Shown one piece after another: positions 1 through 12,692 of a stretch of DNA of 64,000 nt. This stretch comes from Branchiostoma floridae (taxonomy: Eukaryota; Chordata; Leptocardii; Amphioxiformes; Branchiostomatidae), in contig NC_049981.1 of assembly GCF_000003815.2 (NCBI RefSeq), forward strand, positions 16,596,290 to 16,660,289. The letters run 5' to 3'. The notes below the pieces were generated by a model that searched no databases, had not been told where the DNA came from, and was given only the letters and a program-made list of their open reading frames with translations. The stretch's first letter is position 1; each line of letters starts with the position of its first letter. Position numbers and translations under genes: made by a program.

Positions 1-282
1 GCCATGGAAAGCTTAACAACATTGAAAGTGAATTTGAGTTTAATTCCTCAGACTGTTTGCATACAATTAGCATGGTAATACTGTTTGCATTCAATCAGCC
101 TTCGGGTATAAACTTGCAATAAAGTTATCATTATTATTACTATAACGAGTTTTATCATTACGCAGATTCTTACTTGACGTCTGCCCTCAAGGGTTTTGTT
201 CAATATTGTTTCATGACCAGCTGCGTATGTGGTTATATGCACAAGTGCAGGAAGAAATGCTGCCATTTCTTGTATTTGAGAG

Positions 283-353
283 GATGATATAGGGAGAGAG
301 ATCATGCGTGAGAGAGAGAGAGAGAGAGAGAGGTGGAGAGAGAGAGGGAGAGG
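283..353. repeat. (GA)n microsatellite
   Basis: An interrupted run of GA dinucleotides, broken once by a short non-GA stretch near 302-309. It is simple sequence with no coding value. Confidence 0.9.
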
Positions 354-626
354 AATGACTACTGAGTTTGTGAAATCGTTATGAGGCAACCATAATTAAC
401 AAGATAGGCAAGATATGCGACCAAATACAACACATTTCAACCATATTCCACTCCATGAAAAATTGGCTGTTTCAAAAGTTGATTAAAAAGTCAAATCCAG
501 TGCAAAAATGTACCTTTTCAGTGGTACCTGATTTGAAATGAACAGTTACAAAATTGTTCAGAAAATTGACTTTTGAATTTCTTTGTTCTTGTTCTATCTG
601 AAATCGCTTAATTCTGTCAGTTCATG

Positions 627-830
627 GAATTTAACAATATTCAGGCCGGGCTTTTTTGGTCAACCTTGGACGGGGGTGGGGGGTGGGGGGGGGGCATTTT
701 GAGGCCCTTCCCTTCTGTGTCCTACAACTCTTAAACGACTGATCATATACATGTAACCACCATTTTCAGGGAATGATGACATATTATCTTAAGATTCTAA
801 GAATTTCGACGCTATCATGACGTAATATGG
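627..830. mobile_element. Degenerate copy of the element at 46281-47039
   Basis: The words attcaggccggg, gggaatgatgacatatta, and gaatttcgacgctatcatgacgt occur in the same order as near-identical words at 46290-46365, in the intact-looking piggyBac-like element. The copy is interrupted by a G-rich run and lacks a recognisable right end, so it is a truncated relic. Confidence 0.6.
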
Positions 831-3104
831 CTTTGCCCGGCTCCGTTGTTGGTCCCACAGGCTGGCAGGCTGGGAAGCTTAGCTTAGCTCCCGCAAGCTG
901 GCAGGGAAATACATTGGCCGAATGAGTCAGAAATTTACAATAATGAATTAAACAAGAAATTGTATACGTCTCCTGACGACTTTGTTTATGTTTCGCCTGT
1001 CCCGGATACCTTTCTACTAGAAACAAGAATTTTAAAAACTAACTACACATTCACAGACTGTATTTGTCTTTTCTGATCCAGTTGGCCTGTCCAACAGGGG
1101 TTTTTGTAGAGGTGGAACATATGGTAGACACGATAACAAGCCTGACTAAGCATGTTCCAACTCCGTGCAAGCCGACTGCACCATTTCTTCATGCTCAACA
1201 TCACCAAAGACCCTTGATGCAGAGGGTAGGCAAATTTCCATGGCAGTTTAACGGAGCGTTGGGTGTGCATGAGCTCTTAGCATCTTAGCATACCAATGAC
1301 ATAAAGGTTAAAAAACAAGGTCATTGAATTTGTATATAGTTTGTGGTCATCCCTTTTGTTACATGTATTTAGAATAAAATAGGTATGCTTTCTAAGCGCT
1401 TTCCCTATTTGTTTCCCTGCACATTCGTGTTCGTAAGTAAATCATTGAAAACAAATGTTGCAAGACAATTCCCAGCACTAGAAAGATAAATGGATCTCAT
1501 ATATCCCTAATTGGCATTTTTCATGGACGAATGAATATGTCTTTCGACAATATCAGCAACAATTTGTTACCAAAGACCCTCAGGATACAACATCACACAC
1601 TGCATTTTGAAGAACTCGTACTAGTATATCTCACTGCTTGATTCCCCCTAAATTTGAATTTGGGAATACTATACCATTGATGCTGAACTACAAATCCCCA
1701 TGCCACCTACCCTGGAATTATTTATTACTTGTGCTTTCCTCTAGCTACTGTTCACAAAGTGATAACGAGGTAATGCTGAACTGTGCGTGCCTGCAAACAT
1801 TATGAAGGTTGCTTGTATGGTGATGTGAAGACGCTGTACAAAGAACCTGTTAAATGAAAATGTGTCTCTCCAACGTAAGAAATAGGAATAATCATTGTTA
1901 GAACTGTTGGCATGAGGAATACTAATAGAGCATTCATTCGTGCAGTCAAGAAGAGGGAGAATCAGTTTTTACATTAAGCACCTTGAGAACGACTTTGCGC
2001 TTGTAATGACTTGGCACAATTTCAGATTTCAAAACATGTGACCAATGAGGCGAGTACACTGGCCGTGGGATCAGGTGGTTTCAAAAGCCGAATCTAACTT
2101 GTTTGATACCTGGAGGATTGTGTTCGGCGCAGGTAATTCTGCGAAAGCAGAGCAGGTAGTTCTGCAGTTATTTTTAAGTGGCACTGTTAGTGAACTAATA
2201 GAACATGCTCAGTATAGATATAACCGAGTTACCTTTCCTTATAAAGATAGATTGAAAAAATGCAGTTCCTTCGCTCTTGATCGTCTTCTAACCTATCATA
2301 ATCTTCGTTAGAATTTTTTACAAGGTGACAAATTGCAGGATATTGAAATCATTCAATCAGAACCTATTCTTTTTACGTGTTTCCTTCTGTTACCTTCCTC
2401 AGTGCTGAAGGTATTGAGGTGCGGCGAGGGGGATACAGGCGTGACCATGTTTGGGGCCATATTCGTAATGCAGCAGCGCCACCTAGTGGGCAGAATAAGT
2501 TTCATCTAGTCCTTTTTCTCCTCTCTTTACCGCAAATCTAGCTGTTCATTTTGGGCCGCATGTATACCACTGCCTGGCAATTTTTTCTGCCACCACTGAC
2601 ATGAGCAATGTTCACTACGTCACGTCTGTTTTGAATATCGTGTCTTTTCTTTCAACAGCAACCTAATTTCTTATGCTCGTTGACTTGTGTTCTTAGCCAA
2701 TGTCAAACAAGTACCAAACATCGAACTGAATGCATATCATGACAGACATACCATAATACTCTGGGATCAAAATTCATTAGGGGAATAAGCTTGTCTACTC
2801 AAGGAGAAAATCATTTTGTGCAAGTTCCATCGGATTGACCTTTTATGTTGACAGCTGACAGTTTGTCGGCTGATATTTGGTCCCAGGCGTGGTGATTTTG
2901 GCTTTATTTTCGTCCCTAGACGAATTTGATAAAACTACTTCATGTGAGTAAAAATGAAATCTCACCAATTGAGCTCACTGACGAGCTATTCTTACACTGG
3001 TCATGTTGGGATATCGACATTATCTTTGGTATATACAGGTTCACTGTACCTTGCCAAAGTTCTTTATGGCTAGCCAGTGTGGATCTCAGCTTATAGCCCT
3101 TTTA

Positions 3105-3240
3105 CCTTTTATGTGACTCTTTCCAGCAGCATGTATGCCGGGTGAACTTACGACCTCTTGATCCATAGGCAGGGTAACTAACCCATGAACTAGGCCCATA
3201 GTAACTGGTACATTGGTATCTTTTTACAAGCCGAAAAACT
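3105..3240 (-). mobile_element. Possible tRNA-derived SINE fragment
   Basis: On the minus strand the sequence reads tgggttagttaccctgcc, then ggatcaagaggtcgtaag and ttcacccgg, which resembles the A-box to B-box half of a tRNA-derived SINE. The B box is degenerate. The assignment rests on this resemblance only. Confidence 0.4.
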
Positions 3241-5406
3241 GTCCTAAGGACTGAAGGTTTCCAGTAGTGTGCACGCGGAATAAGCAACAACGGCCTAGAC
3301 TCGGAATCTCCACCGTTGCAGCCCCATGCAGAGTTGCTTGACCCTACACTACATGCATTGCTGCATCTTTGAAGCATTGCGCACATATCAAATGTTTGGG
3401 AAAGCTCAGTACAACATGAATGCAAGAAGGTAATTACATATTTGCCAAGACATGTTGAACATCACAATTTTCGTAACTTTCCTTGAAAATTATTTTCGGT
3501 CAAGTCAGATGTTCAAGGTAAACGTGGTCCTGGATACTGGCGACATCGACCAAGCGTGCAGCGTTAACCCTTCTGCGGCACTCTCTCTTCGCGCATTCAT
3601 TGTCTGGTCGATCGCTTTAGACGTACAAATTTAACCATAAGAAAAACAAAACTCTTCTTGTAGAATAGGGTATTAGCATTCAGTTACTGATCAGCACATT
3701 GAAGCGAGTGCAGCATTGATTGTTACATTTCATTGCTGTTCGCTGGCTAGTCTATCGTTTTCCCTGCAATCGAGCCAAATTGGTCTTGTATGATATTGTA
3801 TTTAGTATCTTCATGTTTATGACACTTTTATGAAAACTACGCGTGAAATAGTGTGCAATGCTTTCAAGTTAAGTGCGGCTTGGACATATCATCATTTCAG
3901 TTTGGTAAAATAGAGCCTTACTCTTAGCAGCTCGCAGTTTGTCATACAGGTCGGGTTCTGCATAAAAATGTAGGAGAAAATGCCACAGGTAAAAGATTGT
4001 TTATAGTAAAAAGATATGCCTGCCAAAATGTATGAGAAAATCTCACAATTTAAGATTGTTGATATATACTAGGTAAAAACTAATTTGCATTCTTTGATGA
4101 TTTGCTTCTATATTTTGTTTTTGTTTGGCTTCGTTTCCTGACTACATGATATAGTTACAAATAGTAGAGGGTTTATGTTTTTTTTTTCTTTTTTGTGTTC
4201 TCTGGGTGCAACAGTATAGTAACCCGTAACAGAACTCTTTATAGGACATAGCAAAATTATGAACCTGTAGAAAGACAAAAACAAAATGATTATAACTATG
4301 TGTTTAGTCAAGTACACATACAACCAGTAAGGTTCAAAATGTGAACAACTAGTCGACATGGCATGCGCTGCTGCGCATATGGAATGACCCACCCTTTACT
4401 TAACGGTCGCAACGGACCCTGGATGACCAACACTCTATACCATTGCTATTCTTGAAGTACGCATGCCCGTAAAGTCAACGACTATGGACCATTGTGTGGA
4501 CTGCGGAATAAAGATCACCATGGAATATTTTGAATTCTTCTAAACTGAAGTACACCATTTGACTTGCTCCTGAAGCGTAGCTAAAAAAACTAATAACGGA
4601 AACATTTGCCTAAACTCCATTTTGGTTTGAGATCCTATATCTTAAGGTCTAAGGGTAACTACCTTTCATTTCTCATGACCGTCGAGACCGTACAATACTT
4701 CACATTTGGGCTAGATAAGGTGCTTCAAAGGAACGGACCGAGGCCCTAAACTATCAACATGGGAGCTGATAGACGATATAAATCGAAGGTTGTGTTCGAA
4801 GGAAATGGGGTGGGGGACCTTGCTGTCACTGGTGACAAATGTACGGCGTGCAAAACGAATCAGCCGCGACATTTCAAATTTGTCAGATCTAGAGTTGGGT
4901 AAAGGTCGCGTTTGCAGCCGTGCCGACCTCTGGAACTGATGCCGTCTCGTTCTATTCTGGGGGAGAGATAACTCACACCTAATGGCATCGCCAAGTGCAC
5001 GGTGTGATTAGCTATCTTTAGACTTGTCCTTCAGCATGGGAGTTGAACAGTTCTTATATTTCGGTAAATGTTTTACAACTACAATACTGAAGTATAGTTG
5101 ACTTTTGAGAGTTTTCAACTATCTGTTGTATCCACCAATTCTAAATCATTGTGGTCGTTACTCTCCAGTCGGCTTCATTTTGAAAAACAGTAGATAAGTG
5201 GAGAGAAAACCAAGGGCAAAGAAACGTGATCAGATATTCAATAAGATTCGGTGTCCCACTCAGAGGTCGCATTGCATATGATAATTTTAGCATAATTATG
5301 TCAAAACTAAGATAGTGTAAAACTTAACTATGTTTTGAATGAACCGAATATTGACTATATAATATCTATTGGTAACTCATGTACTTTAAAGCTTGTATAA
5401 TTAGGA

Positions 5407-5545
5407 GTTAATGACCCGCCCTGAGGTGTATAGGGTGCCGTAACTCACAACCGAACGTAGCTAGGTCATGGATGAGTTAGTTTCATTAAACGACCATGGA
5501 TAATAGCACTTTATACACCAAAGGCGGGTCATTACCCTTATTATC
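5407..5545. mobile_element. MITE with TAATGACCCGCC ends
   Basis: The left arm (taatgacccgcc, then gaggtgtatagggtgc) is repeated in inverted form on the right (gcactttatacacc, then ggcgggtcatta). The roughly 135-bp element has no coding capacity. A sequence starting with the same end occurs at 50531, and a related family lies at 5925-6110. Confidence 0.7.
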
Positions 5546-5610
5546 ATGCGTTTGTTTGAACAACAGTGTCATTTCGGATCCTTCCCTGATTGACCCCTAA
5601 TCTTTTCAAT

Positions 5611-5825
5611 AAGTGCGGTGGGTTCTTTAACATGCTCGAGGTATGACTCTCTTCAAACACCGGACCAACGCCCTATCTCCTATCTGAGAGACGGCCCTAA
5701 CCAAGTGAGGAACATCGTGCAATGTTCCCAAGGGCAAAAGATGATCGTTGGCACATCATCGGAATCGAACCCAGAACCTCTGGGTTATGAAACGAACACC
5801 TGCCGATTGCGCCACACGATGCCAT
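5611..5825 (-). mobile_element. tRNA-derived SINE
   Basis: On the minus strand an A-box-like word (gtgtggcgcaatcgg) and a B box (ggttcgattcc) are spaced as in tRNA genes. They are followed by SINE body sequence that ends in a conserved word reading ggttctttaacatgctcgag on the plus strand. The same body word appears at 41770 and 61480, so this is a dispersed family. The acceptor-stem fold of a working tRNA is absent. Confidence 0.75.
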
Positions 5826-5924
5826 TTTGAATCCGTCCGGAATTCAATGTGTTAATTATGGCACCATAACCAACATGAAATGGACCTTTTGATTGGTCGA
5901 CGTCACCTGGCTATATTATAATAT

Positions 5925-6110
5925 AGGGTTAATGACTCATACTGGGGTACATACGGTGCCATAATTCATGGCCGATTCCTATAACCACCGAAGCGAAGTG
6001 AAACGTCACTGTTTGTCTTCATGAGGTGGTTATATCCTATAAAAATCGGCCATGAATTATAGCACCGTATACATCGAAGGAAAGCGTGTCATTATTGTTA
6101 TTATCATATA
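5925..6110. mobile_element. MITE with long inverted arms
   Basis: The left arm runs from about 5931 to 5993 (ttaatgactcat, ggtgccataattcatggcc, tataaccacc). The right arm inverts it at about 6023-6093 (ggtggttata, ggccatgaattatagcacc, gtgtcatt). The internal spacer is about 30 bp and contains the aagcgaagtga word, also seen as aagcgaagcga near other copies (42170, 50613). It has no coding capacity. Confidence 0.75.
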
Positions 6111-6734
6111 GACATCTATCCGTGACGACTCAGCTCCGGAGAGCGCATTACAATTACATAGTAGTTAGCCAGTAGAAGAGATCCGTTTTTGTTCGTCTAG
6201 CCCTTTTTCTTGCTGCCAGGGTGGATTCTTGCTCTCCCCACCTTTCGTACATCCTAGACCTGTTCTGTGTGGCTGGGTGACAAAATATCACCAACACTCC
6301 CTGACCCTATCGTAACATCACTGTTTGTGATCTATTCGCATGTTTTTGTTCGTCTTGAATCGCGCGCCATTTTGTGGCTCTCGTTCCCAGCATTGTAAAG
6401 GAGACCTATAACCCGGATGCGGGTATAGTAGGGCTGTTGTTAATGTTATGGGTTATAGGGAAAATAGAGCCTTCTAATTGGTCGACGTAGTCTGGTTATA
6501 TGAGAATATTCTACACGCATTATATGTGTATGATAACCCGAAAGTCGCCTCAAATAGTTCCATGACTTTGTCTACCCCTCTTGAGGTACCAATTTCAAGT
6601 CAAGGTTTTGCAGATACTTTGCGGTGCAATAGCTTGGCAAAGGGCTTAGTACAGTCTGCCTTGATCTGAATCAATACGGCGAGGCGAATGGGCGTTCCAC
6701 ATGTGAACAACGTGGTTGGCATAATGCATTAGCA

Positions 6735-7680
6735 CTGCGCACCAGCAACACAGGGCGGCACTCTTAGAATCACGACTTTGCGAAGTTCCTTGACCTCGTA
6801 CGGTCTAATATTGCCTTTCGGGATATTTTGGGTTAAGTCAATGGCATCTATAACTAAGTACAACCTCGTAGTAGGACCAAAAACACCAGCAACGCACGCG
6901 CAGAATAGCAATGTTTCCACGGTTTTCGTACATTGTGATATGCCTTTATTCAGTGGATGAAGTGAATTGAAAGATATACAATTTCGTACAAAATTTTAAT
7001 ACTACGACAAAAAAATACCAGTAACGCATGCACGCTCGAAATGACATTTTTTCCAAGTTTTTATAGACCTAGTACATTATGAATATGTATTAAGAATTCC
7101 TACCATTTTGGGTTACGCATGAATAGATATGATTTCGTTACAGTCCAAAAATTCCAGCAAGGCACCGGCACTCTTGGACTAACGCTTTATGCCACGTACA
7201 TTGTTTTATGACCGTCCTATAATTTTGGATTACGCAAAGATATATATGGTTTCGTTACAATCTCCCAATAAGACCATTGAAAACGGACAATATACGCACT
7301 CTTAAGATGTCAACCTTACCATTATATTTGACATAGCTCATTATGATACTACATCTCTTATCATTTTGGGTTAAGTCAAGGATATCTGTAATTTAGGACA
7401 ACATCGTGCAGCGACCAAAACCTATAGCAACTAAGCACTCACAGAAGGACAATTTTGCCACTCCGTTGACCTCGAACATTGTGATCTTGCCTTCTTTGCC
7501 GCCATTTTAGGTTACGGCAAGGATATTTGTGATATCGTGCAATCTCGTACTGTTGACAGAAATAACAGCACTTACGCTTACGCGCTCTCAGAATGCCATT
7601 TTTGTCAAATCCACGACTTAATACATTATGATATTGCCCTTCTTGTCATTTTGTGTTTCGGCTGGGTTCTCCATCCAGAG
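6735..7680. repeat. Degenerate ~136-bp tandem array, 6-7 units
   Basis: The order of words caccagcaacgcac, gcactcttagaat, cattttgggttaag and a stretch around atatttgtaatttcgtac recurs. The caccagcaac-type word is near 6741, 6885, 7017, 7153, 7426 and 7562, giving steps of 144, 132, 136, 273 (two units) and 136 bp. The units are strongly diverged, so this is an old array. No open frame is shared between units. Confidence 0.75.
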
Positions 7681-7849
7681 TTTTCAGGGATAATTTCAAT
7701 AATTATGTTATATCTACATTACATCTTGTCTTCTGGCAGAAACAAAATGCTACCAAGTCCTTCCTGTCATCTTGTCCTTATCAATAATTTAGATATTAAC
7801 TCAATAGATCATAATAAAAGGTAATCCTAGTATTTGCCCGCGAATACAT

Positions 7850-8230
7850 GATGTGTATCTTCACGTGGTGCGTTGCCACTCCATCAGTAGCCATGGTGAT
7901 AACTATCAGGCCATTGACTTTATTTCTTTGGAGAAGAAGACGAGAAAGAGGAAGAAGAACAAACAGAGCAATAACAATATGTTTTCGTGAAGTTTAAACA
8001 TGTATTTTGTAGAGGACTACAGCCTCTCGCCCTTGAAAACGCCCGATCCCATCTGCCCGGACTTAACCAGCAGGCGATGATAATGACCTTGTCTCGGCCT
8101 GTGTGATGGCAAGGTCACAGACGTGTACCCCGGCCGTGCATACGGACCACTTCTCGTCCATTAACCACAGCGGGACGCCCGGGAAAGGTCATGGGGTCAT
8201 CGGTGTCAGGAAAAGTTGTCAGGGGCGTTC
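7850..8230. other. Unannotated GC-richer stretch
   Basis: This stretch is clearly richer in GC than its AT-rich flanks (8040-8230 in particular). It has no long open frame and no tRNA-like boxes. It may be a repeat family without a second copy in this window. Confidence 0.3.
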
Positions 8231-8960
8231 CTTGAGACGTATTTCGGAGTATCTAGCTATTATGATATAAATCTCCCTCAACTTTATTCCCATATAGAAG
8301 AAAGGTATGTACACTGTTTCAGCCCATTAGTCTTTCTAAATTTCTTCTTTTTCCTCTGTCACTTATCGCAACTGATTTCATAACGTTATCTTCATTTATG
8401 ATTGAATGACATGAAATTCAACATAAAACATTTAAGCTGAAGTCAGTCTTTTCTCAATCATAATCAAGACTAGTATACATTTGCCCCGTATTTTTGTTGC
8501 CATCGCCCTTCTGTGCTTTTTATGATTTTGTTTGCCTATACAATGACTACCCCCTGATGTTTTCAATATAACTGAATGTAACTGCAACTGGCGTCTTTTC
8601 GGATTTTGGTGTGTTCTATGTTTTTTAGATATCTACATTCCGATAAGGATTCAAGAAATATGTTTTAAGTATTCTTATTCTTAAACCTTTCGAGATATTG
8701 GCAGCTAACATTGAGACCCCAAATTTAATTCAATATCTTCATAGCTTTTCAAACCTATTTTGCCTTGTCGAAGAAGTACTGATTTAAAATTGTCGTCTTC
8801 AATGCCATTGTCGATTTCAATTTCGTTTCAGGGGTGGATTTACCGGTCAAAAATAAAGCCACAAGATAGATTTCAGTCATCATATTTTGAGGTACATTAA
8901 AATATTGTAGAGACGACGGTGCTGTCTTTAATAGCTAACTGCGTTTTTTAAAAGTGTTCT

Positions 8961-9349
8961 ATACACCTTTCTCACGCGGCGGCCATGATAGATCGAAGAC
9001 GAGGTCAATGAGGCAAACAGACAAAACTTATTTCTAAAATCAGGTCCAATTTAGTTTTTCCCAAACCACACAAATTTTCATGATATAAGATAAAATAATA
9101 AATATTATAACTATTGTTATGCACCGAAAAATGTAGCAATTTAGAGTAGTGTAGACTGATCCCATAGTCTCTTAAGAGATGCAAAATAAAAACATAATCA
9201 TGCAAATATTTGACAGACTTCACTTATTGGTCGCTTTTCTAATTGGCAGGCTATCATTAGTTGAACTGCTAATTATGATGGACAGTCTTTTGTTTGCCGC
9301 ATTGAACTCGTTTTAGATCTATCATGGCCGCCGCGTGAGAAAGGTGTAT
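8961..9349. mobile_element. MITE with a perfect 34-bp terminal inverted repeat
   Basis: Bases 8961-8994 (atacacctttctcacgcggc and following) are the exact reverse complement of 9316-9349. The tips read TA-CACCTTTCTC on the left and GAGAAAGGTG-TA on the right, which fits insertion at a TA dinucleotide. The interior is AT-rich and non-coding. The perfect arms suggest recent activity or strong conservation. Confidence 0.9.
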
Positions 9350-9358
9350 TGTCGACAC

Positions 9359-9792
9359 TAGGGGTGGGTACCGGTACAGAAACTTCAGGTCCAGGTCCGG
9401 TTCAGGTCCAGAGGATCAGGTCCAGGTCCGGACCTGAACCTGGACCTGATTCAGTCTGAATCATAATAATGGTCCATTTTACTACAAAGAAATCAGCTTG
9501 GTGGAGTATTAGACTCACACTGGCGTTTTAAAATCTAACAACGCTAACTGCACCTGTACAATTGACAGTAAAACTTGGTAGAAATGACTATAAACTCTAA
9601 TCTGCTTCGCTCTTGTTAATTTCTTCCACCTGCAAGCGCCAAAACGTGTGAATGCCTGATCAAATAATCTTTTTCTTTTTCTAAAAGGTCCAACATCCGG
9701 TCCACCTACTTTTTTCAGGTCCGGTTTTTCTGGACCGGTCCAATAAGAAAAACCGGTTTTGTACCGGTACACTGTACCGATACCCAGCCCTA
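9359..9792. mobile_element. Non-autonomous hAT-like element
   Basis: The ends are taggggtgggtaccggtac and, inverted, tagggctgggtatcggtac (17 of 19 identical). The 8-bp word gtcgacac flanks the element on both sides (9351-9358 and 9793-9800) as a target-site duplication, which is the length typical of hAT transposons. The interior contains repeated ggtccaggtccgg words on both strands. No transposase frame is present. The hAT class is inferred from the duplication length and tip sequence. Confidence 0.8.
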
Positions 9793-9820
9793 GTCGACAC
9801 TATTCGTCCCTGTGTGAATT

Positions 9821-9961
9821 TACATACGAGGGTGATCAATAAGTTCTCGGCCTCACCAAGAAATAGTAAGCACAACTCATATTTTGAGGCACAACTTCAT
9901 AGTATGGAGCCTTTTATCAATATCCACCAAATTTCAAATCATTGATCACCCCTCGTATGTA
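9821..9961. mobile_element. Mariner-type MITE (CATACGAGGG ends)
   Basis: The left tip (TA then catacgagggtgatcaat) is inverted at the right (attgatcacccctcgtatg then TA). The element is about 140 bp with TA at both borders, as expected for Tc1/mariner relatives. A related, more diverged copy lies at 49252-49445. Confidence 0.75.
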
Positions 9962-10214
9962 GTCAGCGTTAGCAGGTAAAAAGACGATACAAGTGTTATT
10001 CCAGACAAGTTAATCCTACAGAGGAACAATCATGACGGAGTTTTGGAGTTGTTTTCCGGCTAGCTACCGTCCCTGAATGGACGAAACTGCCTTCCGATAA
10101 AGTCTGGCAATCAACATTGCGGATAAAGCATCTAGGCAACCCCAGTAGCTAGTATGATCTGACGTTCTCTAGTGAAGGTCAGTCTCAATTATACATGAAG
10201 AACGAATTAAACAT

Positions 10215-10290
10215 TATTACCTCCATGAAAACGGAGGTATCGTTTTCCGTCTTTGCGTTGGTGTGTCCGCAGTTTTTTTTTTTAATGTTT
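10215..10290. mobile_element. Fragment of the ACCTCC...GGAGGT family
   Basis: The word attacctccatgaaaacgg folds back on aggt and is followed by a gtgtgtccgcag stretch. The same hairpin followed by GT-rich sequence starts the copies at 39438 and 56572. Only the first bases of the family are present here. Confidence 0.55.
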
Positions 10291-11439
10291 CAGAGTTACT
10301 GTGAGGAAGGTGGTGTAAATGGAGGGATGGGCTCACGTGGTCGGTTCAAAAGTTAGCCCTGCATATGCTGACAGGAAAACGAAAAGACATGATTCTCGAG
10401 ATATTCATATAAATGAATAAACAAAAAGAGATCCTTGATTTCCCCAAATATCTTATGACACATGAGTATACGAGTGTCGATAAGATACTTGATGACTCTG
10501 TATGATATCCTACTGTATTCACTTACACGTACACATACGTGAAACGAGGGAATGGCGTAGAGATGTTCATCTTGAAGTAAGAATGCTATCCTGAGAGATA
10601 AAAAGCCAAAGGTGATGAGGTGCATTTCCTCCAATCAGGTCTCTCCGGAAATTTGTTTGCCTCCGGAAATTAGAATTGATGCGATAATAGCTTTGGAGCA
10701 GCCCAAACCCAACGCAATCTTCTCTGACATTTTTCAGCTAATCTGGCCAGCCCTGTCGCGATGCGTTATTGTCTATATTCATGTCATGAATAAACAGACA
10801 TGAAAAAAAAATGAAATACGAAGTTCTAACTACCTAAAAAGGGCGATTCTATATACTTCTGTTTATAGCAGGGGTCCTGAGGACACAAAACCCAGAGTGA
10901 TTGTGTGGTACATTTATGAATGTTAGACATTCAGGTACTATATTTAAAAGCAATTCAATCTCTGGGTGAAAATCGAATTTTTACTTCCAGACGTTTTATG
11001 CGACATTCATCACTCTTCTTCTACTTATCATCGGTGTTTGTCGCGTCGACTAAGCTGTTTGGTACCCTCTTTACACTTCCTTTCAAACCTGATTCTATTT
11101 ATATCTAGGTACTTCTATCTACTATCATAACATTAGGCGGCAACCAACGTAGTTGTCTAATGATATCTCTGTTCTGAGATCTAGAGTAGATAATTCACTG
11201 GGCAGTCTACCCTTTGCTATAACTAGTTTGTTAGCAATACCACACTACTTTCAAGATGGGGGGGGGTCTGTAATTCTATATTATACCTCAAAATACTGCT
11301 ACGGTGCTTTAAATCCCCATGTATCATTGCGACGTCAATGAAGACTGCAGCTGCGAACACACAATGGGCGACAAAAGCCATTCCCCCGTCGGTGTTAAAC
11401 CTCATCCCCGGAGTTGTCTAGTCGCAGCAACTACGTAAA

Positions 11440-11640
11440 TGCAGAAATGTTCGCGGTGGATTAATGTTCGCGGTTTTCGCGGCGGCCGCTTCACCGCGAA
11501 TTTAAAACCACCGCGAACATTTTTCCATAACAGTAAGAGACTACAGTGCATGTTGCTACCGCGAAATTAAAACCACCGCGAAAAGTCCATTTTCTCGCTA
11601 CCGCGAAATTAAATCCCCGCGAACTTAAATGCATTCATAA
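11440..11640. mobile_element. CGCGAA-rich inverted-repeat element
   Basis: The words accgcgaa(a/t)tta and ttcgcgg occur six or more times in both orientations within 200 bp, for example ttcgcggcggccgcttcac followed by cgcgaatttaaaacc. The outer ends are weakly inverted (aatgca...ttcgcgg against ccgcgaacttaaatgca). It is non-coding and unusually CpG-rich for this region. Confidence 0.65.
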
Positions 11641-12152
11641 CGTTTGGTTCACCCTGAAGCCCAGATATATAACTTTCTTCCTCCTCACTTCTCGTTATAG
11701 TTCTCAATACAAAGTGGTCACTCTGGCGCAAGTAAGTAGACTTTACCGCCCCAGAAAGGCACTTAAAATCCTACAATCTAAGGATCAGTTGTAACGCGTG
11801 GTAGCAGAGAAAGGTTCATCGATTACTTTTGGTCGGAACGAGACCATGAATACCATTGGACGCTCTGTTGGGTCGCTTATGTTTAAAAAGTGGATTTAAG
11901 TCTAAATAAGAAGTCACAACTTCCGGTTTCAAGGACGCACGAGGCTCGTGTTTAACGCCTTCTTGTTCATCACTGGTTCTTGTCCAATTTGGCGACATAC
12001 AGCTTAATTGCAAGCGATGTTCAGCCATTTTACATTGCAACATTTCTTGCAACGGATACTTATTAACACTGCACTACTACTCCAGATTGCTAGCCGGCGC
12101 TTTTGAATCGTTGATCTTAATGCAAGTCACTAGTAGTTTTTTCTTTTTTTTT

Positions 12153-12157
<5 letters not shown>

Positions 12158-12206
<49 letters not shown>
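12158..12206. repeat. (TA)n microsatellite
   Basis: An uninterrupted alternation of T and A. Frames reading YIYIYI on the minus strand are products of this run and are not genes. Confidence 0.95.
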
Positions 12207-12212
<6 letters not shown>

Positions 12213-12579
12213 GGAAACCCACTTTCTTGTTGAGCCATATGGATCCGGTTGGGCAGTGTGAAATTGGCGAACGTGAATACGTTTAGAATTAATTGATAAT
12301 GTATATATTCCGCCATCTAGACGTATAGATGACCATTGTGAGCGAATGATCACTTGGTCAGTGGTCACCTAATTGGATTCCTCGATGATATATTCATGTA
12401 CTAAAATAGCACAAGTAGGAAAGTAAGATTAACATAAAGGTGCAGAAGAACATTTGTAGTTGCCCTTAATTGTTCACACTTGGTGGTCTCTGCACTTTAC
12501 TTCGATAGTAGACAGCTATAAGCTGTACTTCAATGAAGAGTAACGATACACCGCGGACATCGATAAAACATTAACAGTG

Positions 12580-12585
<6 letters not shown>

Positions 12586-12621
<36 letters not shown>

Positions 12622-12692
12622 ATACACACAACCTACACATACAAGCACACGCATGGACACACATTGATAAACACAGGCACACACACACACAA
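12586..12692. repeat. (CA)n microsatellite
   Basis: CA dinucleotides, perfect at first (12586-12613) and then interrupted. The frame that starts at 12577 is simple sequence. Confidence 0.9.

Larger units (their letters stand above)
1..5400. other. Intergenic, no supported gene
   Basis: No open frame here shows a recognisable domain or a chain of splice sites in consistent phase. The longest frames (80-110 codons) are of a length expected by chance. The stretch contains a GA microsatellite, one degenerate transposon copy near 627-830 and a tRNA-like SINE tail near 3105-3240. A G-rich run lies at 670-695. Confidence 0.6.

Noticed and set aside
2045-2311. 88-codon plus-strand frame
   Set aside because: Composition is protein-like, but there is no recognisable family, no splice partners and no second copy in the window.
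12077-12368. Minus-strand frames with YIYIYI tracts
   Set aside because: Product of the (TA)n microsatellite.
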